This document shows positions 27,842 through 36,487 of a stretch of DNA of 64,000 bases, piece by piece (position 1 is the stretch's first letter; every line of letters begins with the position of its first letter). A program made the position numbers and the translations under genes. Below the pieces are notes generated by a model. It saw only the letters and a list, made by a program, of their open reading frames with translations. It ran no database searches and was not told the DNA's origin. This DNA is from Rhizobium sp. BK313 (GTDB lineage Bacteria; Pseudomonadota; Alphaproteobacteria; Rhizobiales; Rhizobiaceae): positions 248,001 through 312,000 of the forward strand of contig NZ_JACHZQ010000009.1 of the NCBI RefSeq assembly GCF_014193655.1, read 5' to 3'.

Positions 27842-28414
27842 ATGGCGAAGACGAAATCCGATATGCGCGAAGCGGTCATGGCGGCAGCGAAAGCCGCCGT
27901 TCAGGCGCACGGTTATAATGCGCTGAGCTTTCGCGAGCTTGCGAAGGATGTCGGAATCAAGAGTGCCAGCGTGCACTATCATTTTCCCACAAAAGGTGCG
28001 CTCGGGGCTGCACTGGCACGACGCTACACCGAGGAGGGCGCCGCCTATCTGGGCGAATTGCTGGTCAAATCCCAGGATCCCAAATGGTGCATGGATCGAT
28101 ACGCCGAAGTCTTTCGCGCCGCGCTCGCCAACGACAATCGCATGTGCCTGTGCGGCATCATGAGTGCCGAGTTGGACGATCTGCCCCCAGAGGTGAGAAG
28201 CGAGGTCGATGATTTCGCTGCAATGAACGTGGCCTGGCTCGCGCGCGTTCTGAAACTGGCAAACCCTGACGCGGCCGAGCATGTTTTGAATGAGCACGCG
28301 ATGGCGATCTTTGCCGCCATTGAAGGAGCTCAGCTCATCGCGCGCGGATGTCGGGACGTAGCGATTTACGACCGGACGGTGCGGGCTTATCGGAAGACTG
28401 GACTTATTCCGTAA
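27842..28414 (+). CDS. TetR/AcrR-family transcriptional regulator
   Basis: A 190-residue regulator with an N-terminal HTH (ALSFRELAKDVGIKSASVHYHF) and a C-terminal ligand-binding domain containing cysteines around MCLCGIMSAEL, which could sense an electrophile or metal. ATG at 27842 follows AGAGGA; seven extra codons upstream would overlap the operator. It is divergent from the GST gene, its probable target. Confidence 0.9.
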   Translation: MAKTKSDMREAVMAAAKAAVQAHGYNALSFRELAKDVGIKSASVHYHFPTKGALGAALARRYTEEGAAYLGELLVKSQDPKWCMDRYAEVFRAALANDNRMCLCGIMSAELDDLPPEVRSEVDDFAAMNVAWLARVLKLANPDAAEHVLNEHAMAIFAAIEGAQLIARGCRDVAIYDRTVRAYRKTGLIP

Positions 28415-28763
28415 GCATACCCGCCGCAGGGATTCCTGCGCATCACCTGCTTCCCTCCCCTCAGTTTGGAAGCACAGTCTTCGAGGCCATATCCAAGAGT
28501 CACCATTTCCACTTCAGAGATCATCCTGATCCGCTAACAGCGGATCGGCAGTTCTGCCAGCGCAATCTCCGAGACTCATGCTAGATATGATCATGCGGGA
28601 GCCCTTGCTCTGTAGCTCCTCGGCATGTTGATCATTGCGCCATTCACAGGAACAAGGCAGCATATTCTTCGTTGGCGCAGCGGGCAGACCAATAGACCTT
28701 TGTATTTCTTCCGCGATGGTACTGATTGCCAGGAATACCGGCACCAAGGGGACTGACACCGTA
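28415..28763. other. Intergenic stretch upstream of the cyclase gene
   Basis: No convincing gene. The frame of the cyclase stays open back to 28635, but codons before 28764 do not look like a CHASE2 N-terminus and lack a good ribosome binding site. Promoter elements were not identified. Confidence 0.4.
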
Positions 28764-30941
28764 ATGGTGACACGCGCGCAGCAAATTGGCGTCGTTATCG
28801 GCTTGGCGATTGTCGCAGCGCTGACGATCCTGCGCGCAAGCGATCCCCAGTTGCTAAGGCTCGCCCGTGATTTGACATTCGATCAGTATCAGCGCCTGGT
28901 GCCCCGCGCCTTCGAGAACCTACCTGTCCGGGTCATCGACATTGACGAAGCGTCGCTGCGCGAATTCGGTCAATGGCCGTGGCCGAGGAACCGGATTGCC
29001 GCCCTTGTGGACAAGCTCTCCGATATGGGTGCATCCGCTATCGCTTTCGATGTTCTTTTCGCAGAGCCCGATCGCCTGTCGCCTCGCAATGTCGTTCGCG
29101 ACGTCACAGGTGTTGACCCCTCACTTCTTGAGCAACTACCGGACAATGACGAGATCTTTTCCCAATCTCTGTCGGGAAGGCCCGTGGTGCTGGGCTTCGG
29201 TCTCTCCAATGAGGGAAACTATCTGCCGCCGGTCAAGGCCGGTTTTGCCTATACGGGCGAAAGTCCCTTCGGCGCACCGCCTGCGATCAAGGCCGCGACG
29301 CCGCTGCAGCCGCAACTGGAAGCCAACGCCGCCGGCATCGGGCATATTAGCCTCAATCCGGGAGCGTCATCCGCGGTAGTGCGCGCGGTTCCGCTCTTCC
29401 TCAGTGACGGCAAGCAGCTTTACCCCAACCTTGCGCTCGAAGCGCTCCGCGTTGCGCAGGGAGCGTCCACTTACGTGTTGGACGGTGCGCCAGACACACC
29501 GAATACGATAACCCGGGTCAAGATCGGGGATTTCGTGGTGCCGGTAACGGCAGCGGGCGAACTCTGGCTCTATGTCAGTCCCGACACCAAAGAACGATAC
29601 ATCTCCGCAAGCAAAGTGCTTGCGACTGGAGACGTCGCCGCCGATATCAAGACCGCCATCGAAGGCAGTATTGTGTTCGTCGGAACCTCTGCCGCCGGCC
29701 TGCAAGACGTCCGCACGACCGCCCTTGGTGAAAACGTGCCGGGTGTGTCCGTGCACGCGCAAATCGTCGAACAGATTCTTTCAGGCCGCTTTCTTTCCCG
29801 GCCGGATTGGGCAAATGGCCTGGAAATCCTGTCCATCGCCGTGCTGGGTAGCTTTCTGGTGATCTTGACCACGTTCGTCACTCCGGCTGTCGCGCTCGCC
29901 TGCGGTCTGCTGATCACCTTTCTTGCCCTTGCCGCGTCCTGGATCGCCTTTGTCTACGCGGGGCTTCTCTTCGACCCGCTGGCACCGATCGTCGCCGGAT
30001 CGATCACGCATTTCGCTGCGACGGCGTTCCGCTTTCTCGTGACCGACCGGGAGCGGCGCGACGTGCGTCGGGCCTTCGGCCATTATCTTTCACCATCGCT
30101 GCTCTATCGCATCGAACACACGCGCAATGCCCTGCGTCTCGGGGGAGATGAGCGCGAATTGACCGTCATGTTCGTCGATGTGCGAAACTTCACCCAGATT
30201 AGTGAGGAGATGACGCCGAGCGCCGTGGTCGCATTTCTCAACACATTACTCGACGCGCTGAGCCACCATGTCATCGCGAATGAAGGCACACTCGACAAGT
30301 TCATCGGCGATTCGATCATGGCCTTCTGGAACGCCCCCGTCGATGTCTCCGATCATGCCGGTAAAGCCGTGCGGGCAGCCCTGGGAATGCGCGAAACGCT
30401 TACCCGCCTCAACGAGGGCGACGCATTCGGCTTCGGAGATGAGCGACAGGTCGGTATAGGGATCGGCATACATACGGGGCTTGCCTGTGTGGGCAATATG
30501 GGTGCCGAAACACGCTTCAATTACTCCGCAGTTGGCGACGCCGTGAACATCGCCTCACGAATTGAATCCGCCTGCAAGGACATCAGTTTCGACATTCTGG
30601 TATCCGAACCCACAGCAAGCCTGTTGTCTGATTGCGCTCTGCTCGAAGCGGGAGCGCTGACGCTGAAGGGAAAGAGCATGCGAACCAAGCTTTTTGCGGT
30701 GGTCGGCGACGCGCACATGGCAAGATCTGCCGAATTTGTTGAGCTTCAAGCTGTGCACAAGCGGCTTGTCGACGCATTGCGAACGCGGTCGACGAACAGC
30801 CGCAAACTCGTCAGCGTTGCAAAGCTTAAGGCGCAGGTCGCGGCAACCGGATTGCTACAGGAGTTCTATCGCCAGATCTCGCGCAGAGCCGCACACTTCG
30901 TCGACGAGCCCGCAGACAGGGCCGACCATGCCGACACCTAG
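28764..30941 (+). CDS. CHASE2-domain adenylate/guanylate cyclase
   Basis: A 725-residue membrane receptor cyclase. An N-terminal membrane anchor (residues about 6-22) is followed by a periplasmic CHASE2 domain to about residue 350, containing VIDIDEASLREFGQWPWPR and later VFVGTSAAG. Three hydrophobic segments follow, then a class III cyclase domain. Metal-binding Asp residues are visible in MFVDVRNFT and KFIGDSIMAFW; the purine/transition-state region reads NYSAVGDAVNIASRIE. ATG at 28764 was chosen because the hydrophobic anchor follows directly. A convergent FecR-domain gene sits next to it, a common neighbour of CHASE2 cyclases. Confidence 0.9.
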   Translation: MVTRAQQIGVVIGLAIVAALTILRASDPQLLRLARDLTFDQYQRLVPRAFENLPVRVIDIDEASLREFGQWPWPRNRIAALVDKLSDMGASAIAFDVLFAEPDRLSPRNVVRDVTGVDPSLLEQLPDNDEIFSQSLSGRPVVLGFGLSNEGNYLPPVKAGFAYTGESPFGAPPAIKAATPLQPQLEANAAGIGHISLNPGASSAVVRAVPLFLSDGKQLYPNLALEALRVAQGASTYVLDGAPDTPNTITRVKIGDFVVPVTAAGELWLYVSPDTKERYISASKVLATGDVAADIKTAIEGSIVFVGTSAAGLQDVRTTALGENVPGVSVHAQIVEQILSGRFLSRPDWANGLEILSIAVLGSFLVILTTFVTPAVALACGLLITFLALAASWIAFVYAGLLFDPLAPIVAGSITHFAATAFRFLVTDRERRDVRRAFGHYLSPSLLYRIEHTRNALRLGGDERELTVMFVDVRNFTQISEEMTPSAVVAFLNTLLDALSHHVIANEGTLDKFIGDSIMAFWNAPVDVSDHAGKAVRAALGMRETLTRLNEGDAFGFGDERQVGIGIGIHTGLACVGNMGAETRFNYSAVGDAVNIASRIESACKDISFDILVSEPTASLLSDCALLEAGALTLKGKSMRTKLFAVVGDAHMARSAEFVELQAVHKRLVDALRTRSTNSRKLVSVAKLKAQVAATGLLQEFYRQISRRAAHFVDEPADRADHADT

Positions 30942-31054
30942 CTGATTTCGCAGCCATTGCTCGCGACTCTTCCTGCCGAATCGATGCTGAAACACACCGC
31001 TATCACGTGCAATCATTGAAAGCGGACGGGTGTCCCGGATTCAAAGAGCTCAGT

Positions 31055-32143
31055 CTACCGATGCTGATGCCCGCCATCGTGGTCGCCATCATGGCCATCG
31101 CTGTCTTGGTTGCCCCAACTGTGATCGCCCCATCCCTGCCCGCTCCATCCATGGTCGCCTCTGCCATGATGACCGCGATGATCATGATGACCGTGATGCT
31201 TGCCGTCGTCGTTATCATGCTCGTGAGGCTTACCCGGCTTGTCGGGTGTGCTTGGCGGATCTGGAATGTCCGGCGTGCTGGGGACGTTGGGTGTGCTGGG
31301 TGTTTCCGGCGTACTGGGCGCAGCAGGCGCCTCGGCGCGTGGCGAGGCGGGCGTGCTCGGTGTGCTGGGCGCACTGGGGACGCTAGGGGTATCGTGCGGT
31401 GCTGGGGCTGGATTATTTGCTGGAACGCTACGTGGCGATGTGCCGTTTGGCCGGTCTCTCGTCGCAGTCGACAGGCCGCACCCGTCGCCGCCGACAAAAT
31501 TCATTCTTCCCGAAAGCTTTTGATCGCCGGAGAGGAACGGCAGGGCGCGCTGGTTGCCAAGCGTCCTGAGAACATCGCGATTGACCCGGCGCGGATCGCT
31601 CATCTGACCATTGCGTTTGGCGACCACGCAGTCGCATTGCTGCTTCAATTGCCTGCAGCCGCCCGCGCCGCAGAACTGAGCGGCGCCGTTCAACAGAACG
31701 ACCGCCGTCGTGCCGTTAGGCCCGACATAAAAATCAAATGCGGTTCCGCGCACGCCGATCGTTCCGGCGGGGGTCACGATTTGATAGGCCGAGGAGTTGG
31801 AATTTCCGCTCATCCAGCGAAAAGTCCCCTTCGCGGCCTTAATGGTGAGCTTTTTGACCGAACCGGAGTCGTCGAAGACGAATTTGTCGATGACGACAGA
31901 CGAGCCGGCTCCGACAGCCAATTTCGTGCCATCTCGAAATGTGAACTGACCAAGGCCGGAAATGGACGTGCGAATTCGCTCGTCCCGGTGGACCGGATCA
32001 TCGACCGCCAAGGGACCGCCTGCGCCGGAGACTTCGGTTCTAATCAAGACCGCCTCGCCGACCTTCTCGGCGGCTCTCAAAGGTAGCGGAGCGAACAGCG
32101 TGACGCTCAGCACAGCGATTGCGGCGTCACGCAGATACACCAT
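31055..32143 (-). CDS. FecR-domain protein with Pro/Ser/Thr linker and His-rich tail
   Basis: A 362-residue exported protein. It has a Sec signal peptide ending LPLRAAE and a FecR domain (residues about 40-150, with RTSISGLGQFTFRDGTKLAV and TPAGTIGVRGTAFDFYVG). A short Cys-containing stretch (CGAGGCRQLKQQCDC) and a proline/serine/threonine linker of TPSTP-like units follow. The last 65 residues are dominated by His, Asp and Gly. The ATG at 32143 follows GGAGG. The tail suggests metal binding. Unlike FecR anti-sigma proteins there is no N-terminal cytoplasmic domain, so it probably senses or scaffolds in the periplasm with the CHASE2 cyclase. Confidence 0.85.
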   Translation of the reverse strand: MVYLRDAAIAVLSVTLFAPLPLRAAEKVGEAVLIRTEVSGAGGPLAVDDPVHRDERIRTSISGLGQFTFRDGTKLAVGAGSSVVIDKFVFDDSGSVKKLTIKAAKGTFRWMSGNSNSSAYQIVTPAGTIGVRGTAFDFYVGPNGTTAVVLLNGAAQFCGAGGCRQLKQQCDCVVAKRNGQMSDPRRVNRDVLRTLGNQRALPFLSGDQKLSGRMNFVGGDGCGLSTATRDRPNGTSPRSVPANNPAPAPHDTPSVPSAPSTPSTPASPRAEAPAAPSTPETPSTPNVPSTPDIPDPPSTPDKPGKPHEHDNDDGKHHGHHDHRGHHGRGDHGWSGQGWGDHSWGNQDSDGHDGDHDGGHQHR

Positions 32144-32399
32144 CCCCACCCTCCAAGATTATCTATGTTTTACCATAGGATAATCATTGGCGTCCCATCA
32201 TCCATTCTGAGTATAATTGATATAGCCCGAGCTTTTGTTGGGTAGGTTTTTGGCGAAAACCAAACTCCGATATAGTTTATTCCGAGGCTCTCTAAAAAAT
32301 CCACTTCGCAACGACCAAAAACGGATGGTTAGAATCTCACTCAGCCATCGTCTGCCCGGTTTATCGGGATCAACGCCCAAGTGTAAACAGACGCAAACA

Positions 32400-33137
32400 C
32401 TAAACGCCGCGCTTGTTACCCCAAAGCAGAACGTGCAGTTGCGGCAGAACCCGTGCCTCGAACCATCCGTCTGCTGTCACCTTGTCCACGAGCCAGCGCA
32501 TCCGGTCCATAATGCCGTCGATATCGATCGTTGCGTCGTCCGTTTCGGGCGGAGGCGGCGTATGGTTGCCGGGCTGCAGATAGATCGGCAGATGCGGATA
32601 ACGGGCGGCAGCATCGCGCGCATACGCGTAGTCGCGATCATCGAAAACGACGACCTTCAGTGCGATCTGCGGTCTGCCGGCCGCCAGACGGAGACAGTCA
32701 TCGAATGCATCCCAATCCGTCGCCATGCCGCTCGAAGGCGGCTTCGGACTGAGCACCAGCACATCGAGATCGGCGAACCACTCCTTGGCGATGCTCGCCT
32801 GCGTTTCCAGCGCGAAGCTGTAGCCGTAATCATGTCCGTGGGCGATCAGCGGCCCGAGCGGCTGAATCGCCGGGTTGCCGCCCGAAAGCGAAACCGTCAC
32901 TGGCCTGCCGCCGGAAAGCCGGCTCACCTCCCGCCAGATCTGATCGACCGACATCGGCTGCCATTGATCGCGATAATCGCTGTCGACTGCGTGTAGCGTA
33001 TCGCACCAGGAACAGCGGTAATCACAGCCCCCGGTCCGGACGAACACGGTCGGAAGACCGATCAATATCCCCTCGCCCTGGATTGTCGGCCCGAATATTT
33101 CGCTGATGCGGATCCGGGCTTCTCGCGGCTCGCTCAT
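32400..33137 (-). CDS. queE: 7-carboxy-7-deazaguanine synthase
   Basis: QueE (245 residues) is a radical-SAM enzyme that contracts the ring of carboxy-tetrahydropterin to CDG in queuosine synthesis. The [4Fe-4S] ligands are Cys38, Cys42 and Cys45 in GGCDYRCSWCDT (CX3CX2C), after the conserved EIFGPTIQGEG. The ATG at 33135-33137 overlaps the queD stop (ATGA), so the start is well defined. Last gene of queC-queD-queE. Confidence 0.93.
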   Translation of the reverse strand: MSEPREARIRISEIFGPTIQGEGILIGLPTVFVRTGGCDYRCSWCDTLHAVDSDYRDQWQPMSVDQIWREVSRLSGGRPVTVSLSGGNPAIQPLGPLIAHGHDYGYSFALETQASIAKEWFADLDVLVLSPKPPSSGMATDWDAFDDCLRLAAGRPQIALKVVVFDDRDYAYARDAAARYPHLPIYLQPGNHTPPPPETDDATIDIDGIMDRMRWLVDKVTADGWFEARVLPQLHVLLWGNKRGV

Positions 33138-33490
33138 GGTCGATATTCCGCCCAGGTCTTCGGCGTCTCGCTGATGCGCACCGCCGACGTCTCGGGCAGC
33201 CGCTGCTTGCACCAGTCGTAGAAATGTTTGGCCAAATATTCCGACGTCACGCGATCATGACCGAGAACCTCGTTCAGATGTCGGTGGTCGAAACGCTCAT
33301 CGATATAGCGCTTCAGCGGCGCAAGCTCGTGATAGTCACGGACAAACCCGTCAGCATCGAGCTCGGCAGCCGAAAGCTCCACTTCGACGATATAGTTGTG
33401 CCCATGCAGCCGGGCGCACTGATGATCGGCGGGAAGGTGGGTGAGTTGGTGCGAGGCCGAGAAATGGAATTGCTTGGTGATGCGAAACAC
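33134..33490 (-). CDS. queD: 6-carboxy-5,6,7,8-tetrahydropterin synthase
   Basis: QueD (118 residues) converts dihydroneopterin triphosphate to carboxy-tetrahydropterin. Zinc ligands are the His of FSASHQL and the two His of LHGHNY; the catalytic Cys is just before them (CARLHGH). GTG at 33488-33490 is preceded by GAGGAGG and overlaps the queC stop by one base (TAGTG). The much longer open frame upstream is antisense-like noise over queC. Confidence 0.92.
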   Translation of the reverse strand: MFRITKQFHFSASHQLTHLPADHQCARLHGHNYIVEVELSAAELDADGFVRDYHELAPLKRYIDERFDHRHLNEVLGHDRVTSEYLAKHFYDWCKQRLPETSAVRISETPKTWAEYRP

Positions 33491-34200
33491 TACTTCACCT
33501 CCTCGGCCGAGAAACCAACCGTCGCCGCCACCCAGAAATCCGGATCGTCGTATTCCGTCGGATCTTCGACGCCGGCGAGATGGAAGGCCTCGCGCCGTTC
33601 GACGCAGGTACCGCAGCGGCCGCAGTGGCGATTGCCGCCCTTGTAGCAGGACCAGGTCTCCGCAAACGGCGTGCCGTTCCTTGCGCCATCGGTCACGATG
33701 TCTGCCTTGGAGACGGTGACATAGGGTGCATAGAGCGAAACGCTGGCATAGCCATCCAAGGCGTGGTTCTGCATTTGCTGAAAAGCGTCGATGAAGCCCG
33801 GCCGGCAATCCGGATAGATGAAATGGTCGCCGCCGTGAACGGCAACGGCGACAGCATCCGCTTTCTGCGCGGCGGCAAGACCGGAGGCAATCGCGAGCAT
33901 GATTGCGTTGCGATTAGGAACGACGGTCGCCTTCATCGTTTCCTCGGCATAGTGTCCATCCGGCACTTCGACATCGTCCGTCAAAGCCGATCCGGTCAGA
34001 TGCCTGCCGATGGCGGTAATGTCGATGATATGATGCGGCACGCCGAGGCGTGTGGCACAGGCGGCGGCAAAATCCAGCTCCTTGCGATGCCGCTGACCAT
34101 AGTCGAACGAGACGAGTGCAACGAGCTGATGTTCCACCGCGACCTTCTGGGCGAGCGAAACGGAGTCCAATCCGCCGGAGCAGATGACGATAGTCTTCAT
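33490..34200 (-). CDS. queC: 7-cyano-7-deazaguanine synthase
   Basis: QueC (236 residues) makes preQ0 from CDG with ATP and ammonia. The PP-loop SGGLDS is at residues 8-13, and the zinc-binding cysteines are in CYKGGNRHCGRCGTC near the C-terminus. It is the first gene of the queCDE operon. The last step to preQ1 (queF) is not in the window. A short hairpin-containing leader precedes it (34205-34243). Confidence 0.94.
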   Translation of the reverse strand: MKTIVICSGGLDSVSLAQKVAVEHQLVALVSFDYGQRHRKELDFAAACATRLGVPHHIIDITAIGRHLTGSALTDDVEVPDGHYAEETMKATVVPNRNAIMLAIASGLAAAQKADAVAVAVHGGDHFIYPDCRPGFIDAFQQMQNHALDGYASVSLYAPYVTVSKADIVTDGARNGTPFAETWSCYKGGNRHCGRCGTCVERREAFHLAGVEDPTEYDDPDFWVAATVGFSAEEVK

Positions 34201-34204
34201 AATT

Positions 34205-34243
34205 TGGGATCCCTTGTTTTGACCGGGTGGGCTGCGACCGGGT
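34205..34243 (-). promoter_or_regulatory. queC leader hairpin, possibly preQ1-I-like
   Basis: On the minus strand the 39 bases ending just before the queC start contain CCGG, an 11-base loop TCGCAGCCCAC, CCGG, then an A-rich tail running into the ribosome binding site. This has the size and arrangement of a preQ1 class I aptamer (4-5 bp stem, AGC and CACC in the loop, A-rich tail). However, the expected AAACUA tail pairing to the loop is not present. Functional assignment is speculative. Confidence 0.25.
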
Positions 34244-34554
34244 ACTTGAGCCTTTCAAAGCTATATTGGGGGGTCACTAGCAGCAGACACCCTGAGAAGC
34301 AAGGCGCGTACGATCGCACAAGTGAGATTCGTGCCAATGTCGTCGGGCGCCGCGGGGCTCCTGAGCGGAAAGTCAGCGCATCGAAACAAGGAAGAAGGCC
34401 CTCCTGCTTCGGTCCGCCGTCCTCCAACCGTATCAATATAATAGTAACTAAAACTCTTTGAATTGCCAGATATATTTTATTAACCAAATATATCCGTCAT
34501 TATTTTAATAAACGTCAGCTACAAATTCATGTATAAACAAACAGGGAGATAGAA
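34244..34554. other. Intergenic, AT-rich promoter region of the small curlin gene
   Basis: No gene seen. The last 120 bases are strongly AT-rich (TATATTTTATTAACC and similar), unlike flanking coding DNA, and lead into AGGGAGAT before the ATG at 34555. It probably holds the promoter of that gene. Confidence 0.45.
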
Positions 34555-34956
34555 ATGAAAAATATACTTGCAGTCTCGACCATGATTATTGGTATTTTTG
34601 CCGCTCAGGCAAGTGTTGCCGCGGAATCCTACATGAGTTCGCCGGCTTTTGTTAAGCAGGCAAGTGGTTCCGGCTTTTCAACACTTGATACTGCCTCGAT
34701 CATGAAGCCGGTTCTGGATATGGTTGCAGCGATGCCGGCTGCCGATGCGCGGTCTACGGCCGGCAACCTCGCCGATACATTGCAGATCGGCCAGTTTAAT
34801 GTTGCCAATATCGATCAGACAGGGTTCGGCAATGTCGGCCTGATCCAGCAGGTCGGCTCGATGAACACCGCTTCCATCACCCAGGTCGGAACCGGCCATC
34901 AGGCGTTCATTTCTCAGCGCGGCAGCAACAACGTTGCAATCATTCGCCAGCGCTGA
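34555..34956 (+). CDS. Small curlin-repeat protein
   Basis: A 133-residue exported protein with a Sec signal peptide (cleavage near ASVAAES). The C-terminal half has about four curlin repeats of the Q-x-G-x-x-N-x-A-x-x-x-Q type, such as LQIGQFNVANIDQTGFGN and ITQVGTGHQAFISQRGSNN. The number of repeats and length resemble CsgA/CsgB-type curli subunits. It lies on the opposite strand from the rest of the locus and faces csgF, separated by a hairpin. It may be a minor subunit or nucleator secreted by the CsgG pore. Confidence 0.8.
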   Translation: MKNILAVSTMIIGIFAAQASVAAESYMSSPAFVKQASGSGFSTLDTASIMKPVLDMVAAMPAADARSTAGNLADTLQIGQFNVANIDQTGFGNVGLIQQVGSMNTASITQVGTGHQAFISQRGSNNVAIIRQR

Positions 34957-34972
34957 CCTTCAAACCTGAAAA

Positions 34973-34994
34973 GGAGCGGCCCTGCAGCCGCTCC
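34973..34994. terminator. Bidirectional terminator hairpin between curlin and csgF
   Basis: GGAGCGGC and GCCGCTCC form an 8-bp GC-rich stem with a 6-base loop in the 63-base gap between convergent genes; AAAA precedes it on the plus strand, giving a T-run for minus-strand transcripts. Confidence 0.7.
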
Positions 34995-35019
34995 CTTCGC
35001 CACGACAATCCGGATAGGA

Positions 35020-35313
35020 TCAGTTGGTCGGCGTGGTGTTGGTATTGGTATTGACGTCAGGCAGATTTGTCGTTGTCGAGTTCGTCGGCTGGGTCGTGTT
35101 GCCGAAATCAGGAAAATCGATCGAGAATCCGGGGCTGCTGGAGCCTTCCGCAGCCTTGCCTTGTGCGCTTGCCTGCGACAGCAGCCAGCTTCCATTCTGA
35201 GGGTCGCCGCCGAAGGCTGGGTTGACCGGCTTGTAGACAAGCTGCGAAGCGGAGGCAGCGCCAGCCATAGCTGCGATCGCGACGGTCAGGACTGCAATAT
35301 TAATCACGCGCAT
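35020..35313 (-). CDS. csgF: Curli assembly protein CsgF
   Basis: A 97-residue secreted protein. After a Sec signal peptide (cleavage near ASA) comes the family hallmark QLVYKPVNPAFGGDPQNGSW, the segment known to bind inside the CsgG channel. The C-terminal tail is a low-complexity Asn/Thr stretch. E. coli CsgF is about 138 residues, so this version has a short C-terminal part. The start at 35313 follows AAGGAGA. Known role: CsgF sits at the CsgG pore exit and couples curlin secretion to nucleation. Confidence 0.88.
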   Translation of the reverse strand: MRVINIAVLTVAIAAMAGAASASQLVYKPVNPAFGGDPQNGSWLLSQASAQGKAAEGSSSPGFSIDFPDFGNTTQPTNSTTTNLPDVNTNTNTTPTN

Positions 35314-35343
35314 GAAAGTCTCCTTCAATTTCTCTAAAATATA

Positions 35344-35979
35344 TTATCGCTTAGACTTGGGAAATACGTACATTTTTCCCGGGCCAATAACAACTGTGGC
35401 GTTCGAAAGACCGTTTATGCCGACCGGCATCAAGTAACGGCCACTGGCGGGTGTCTGGATTGCGAGAACCGTGTTGTTCGAACCGCCGATCGTGAGCGCG
35501 CCGGCGAGGTCGTCGCCGTTCTGCACGTAAGCGATCTGGTTGTTGTTGCCTGATACGCCGACCAGTTGGAAATCCCTGTCGCCGTTGATCGCTTGCACAA
35601 CTGAATTGTCGGAGCCGCCCTGGACGAGCAGAGCTGCCGAATTGCTGCCATTGATCGCCTGTACCGCACGATTGTTGGTGCCGGACTGCTGTATGACCGC
35701 CAAGCTGCCGTTTCCATCAATACCGGACGTGGCGTAGTCGTTCACGCCGATCTGCTGGATGGACGTGGTAGAGCCGCCATTGCCGCTGACGAAGGGCTGG
35801 ACGGGCGTCATCAGACTGTTAAGGATGGGAGCAGCCTTATCGGCATCCAGCAGGCCCGGCGTTGAGCCATCCGATGACACAAGCAGATTTTCCGCTCTTG
35901 CAACAGGGGCGATAGCGAGGATCACCGCGACTGCAGCGCCAGCGGCAAGCTTGGCGATCGCGTTTAATGACCATTCCAT
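35344..35979 (-). CDS. Curlin-repeat protein (CsgB/CsgA-like)
   Basis: A 211-residue protein with signal peptide (cleavage near ARAENL) and about five imperfect curlin-like repeats: SIQQIGVNDYATSGI, VIQQSGTNNRAVQA, LLVQGGSDNSVVQ, YVQNGDDLAGALTIGGSNN. The final segment departs from the repeat and ends with the basic tail PKSKR, a feature seen in nucleator-type subunits. RBS GGAGA precedes the ATG. It lies between csgH and csgF and probably acts as a nucleator or second fibre subunit; which role is not decidable. Confidence 0.82.
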   Translation of the reverse strand: MEWSLNAIAKLAAGAAVAVILAIAPVARAENLLVSSDGSTPGLLDADKAAPILNSLMTPVQPFVSGNGGSTTSIQQIGVNDYATSGIDGNGSLAVIQQSGTNNRAVQAINGSNSAALLVQGGSDNSVVQAINGDRDFQLVGVSGNNNQIAYVQNGDDLAGALTIGGSNNTVLAIQTPASGRYLMPVGINGLSNATVVIGPGKMYVFPKSKR

Positions 35980-36010
35980 TGGGTTTCTCCTGCTTCCTGA
36001 TGTCCGGTGG

Positions 36011-36433
36011 TCAAAGCTTTGTTTTGTTGACGGGCAAATCGATCGTTTCCGAAAGGCGGCAAACCATCTTTCCCGCGTCGTCCCTGACGTTCATTTCGAT
36101 TGCAATGCGAGCCGGCAGATCGAGACGAATGCGCGAGGCGCCGACCGTCCCGGCTTTGATGCGATTGCTCTGCCGCGTTTGGCTGGTTCCGGCATCCGAT
36201 GTCTTGGCAATGTTGAGATCGAAGCTGCCATTGAAATCCGCTGCGGCTTGGATGAAGGGCGCGAGATCGGCGAAATCGTCACCGCTAATGCGGATGCCGC
36301 ATTGCTGGATGCGAGGATCTTGCGGAGCTCCCAAAATAGTCTGGCCGTTCATCGAAGCTGCACCTGAATAAGACGAAAAAAGAAACGTGCCGAAGAGGAT
36401 CGATAGAAACGCAGTCTGTGCGAAACGATGCAT
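36011..36433 (-). CDS. csgH: CsgH-like curli chaperone/inhibitor
   Basis: A 140-residue periplasmic protein with a signal peptide (cleavage near YSGAAS). The mature part holds two cysteines (QQCGIRI and MVCRLSE) and an alternating beta pattern resembling the CsgC/CsgH immunoglobulin-like fold. CsgH is the alphaproteobacterial relative of CsgC, which keeps curlin soluble in the periplasm. The start at 36433 follows GGAGGACC. The position between two curlin genes supports the assignment. Confidence 0.75.
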   Translation of the reverse strand: MHRFAQTAFLSILFGTFLFSSYSGAASMNGQTILGAPQDPRIQQCGIRISGDDFADLAPFIQAAADFNGSFDLNIAKTSDAGTSQTRQSNRIKAGTVGASRIRLDLPARIAIEMNVRDDAGKMVCRLSETIDLPVNKTKL

Positions 36434-36452
36434 TTTCGGTCCTCCGGAATGA

Positions 36453-36476
36453 CGGGACGCTCCGAAGAGCGTCCCG
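36453..36476 (-). terminator. UUCG-capped hairpin between giant curlin and csgH
   Basis: Read on the minus strand, the stem CGGGACGCTC / GAGCGTCCCG closes on a TTCG tetraloop (10 bp, no mismatch). There is no T-run after it, and the csgH ribosome binding site follows at once. It looks like a partial terminator or 3' stabiliser that would raise the curlin to chaperone ratio. Confidence 0.72.
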
Positions 36477-36487
36477 CCTGTTTGAAG

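Noticed and set aside
33491..33808. N-terminal extension of queD by 106 codons
   Set aside because: It overlaps queC completely and does not resemble a protein. The GTG at 33490 has GAGGAGG upstream and starts the QueD domain.
34260..34300. A stem-loop on the plus strand with CTAGC and ACACCC that looks like part of preQ1-I
   Set aside because: It points away from queC towards the curlin gene and lacks the A-rich tail, so the resemblance is probably chance.
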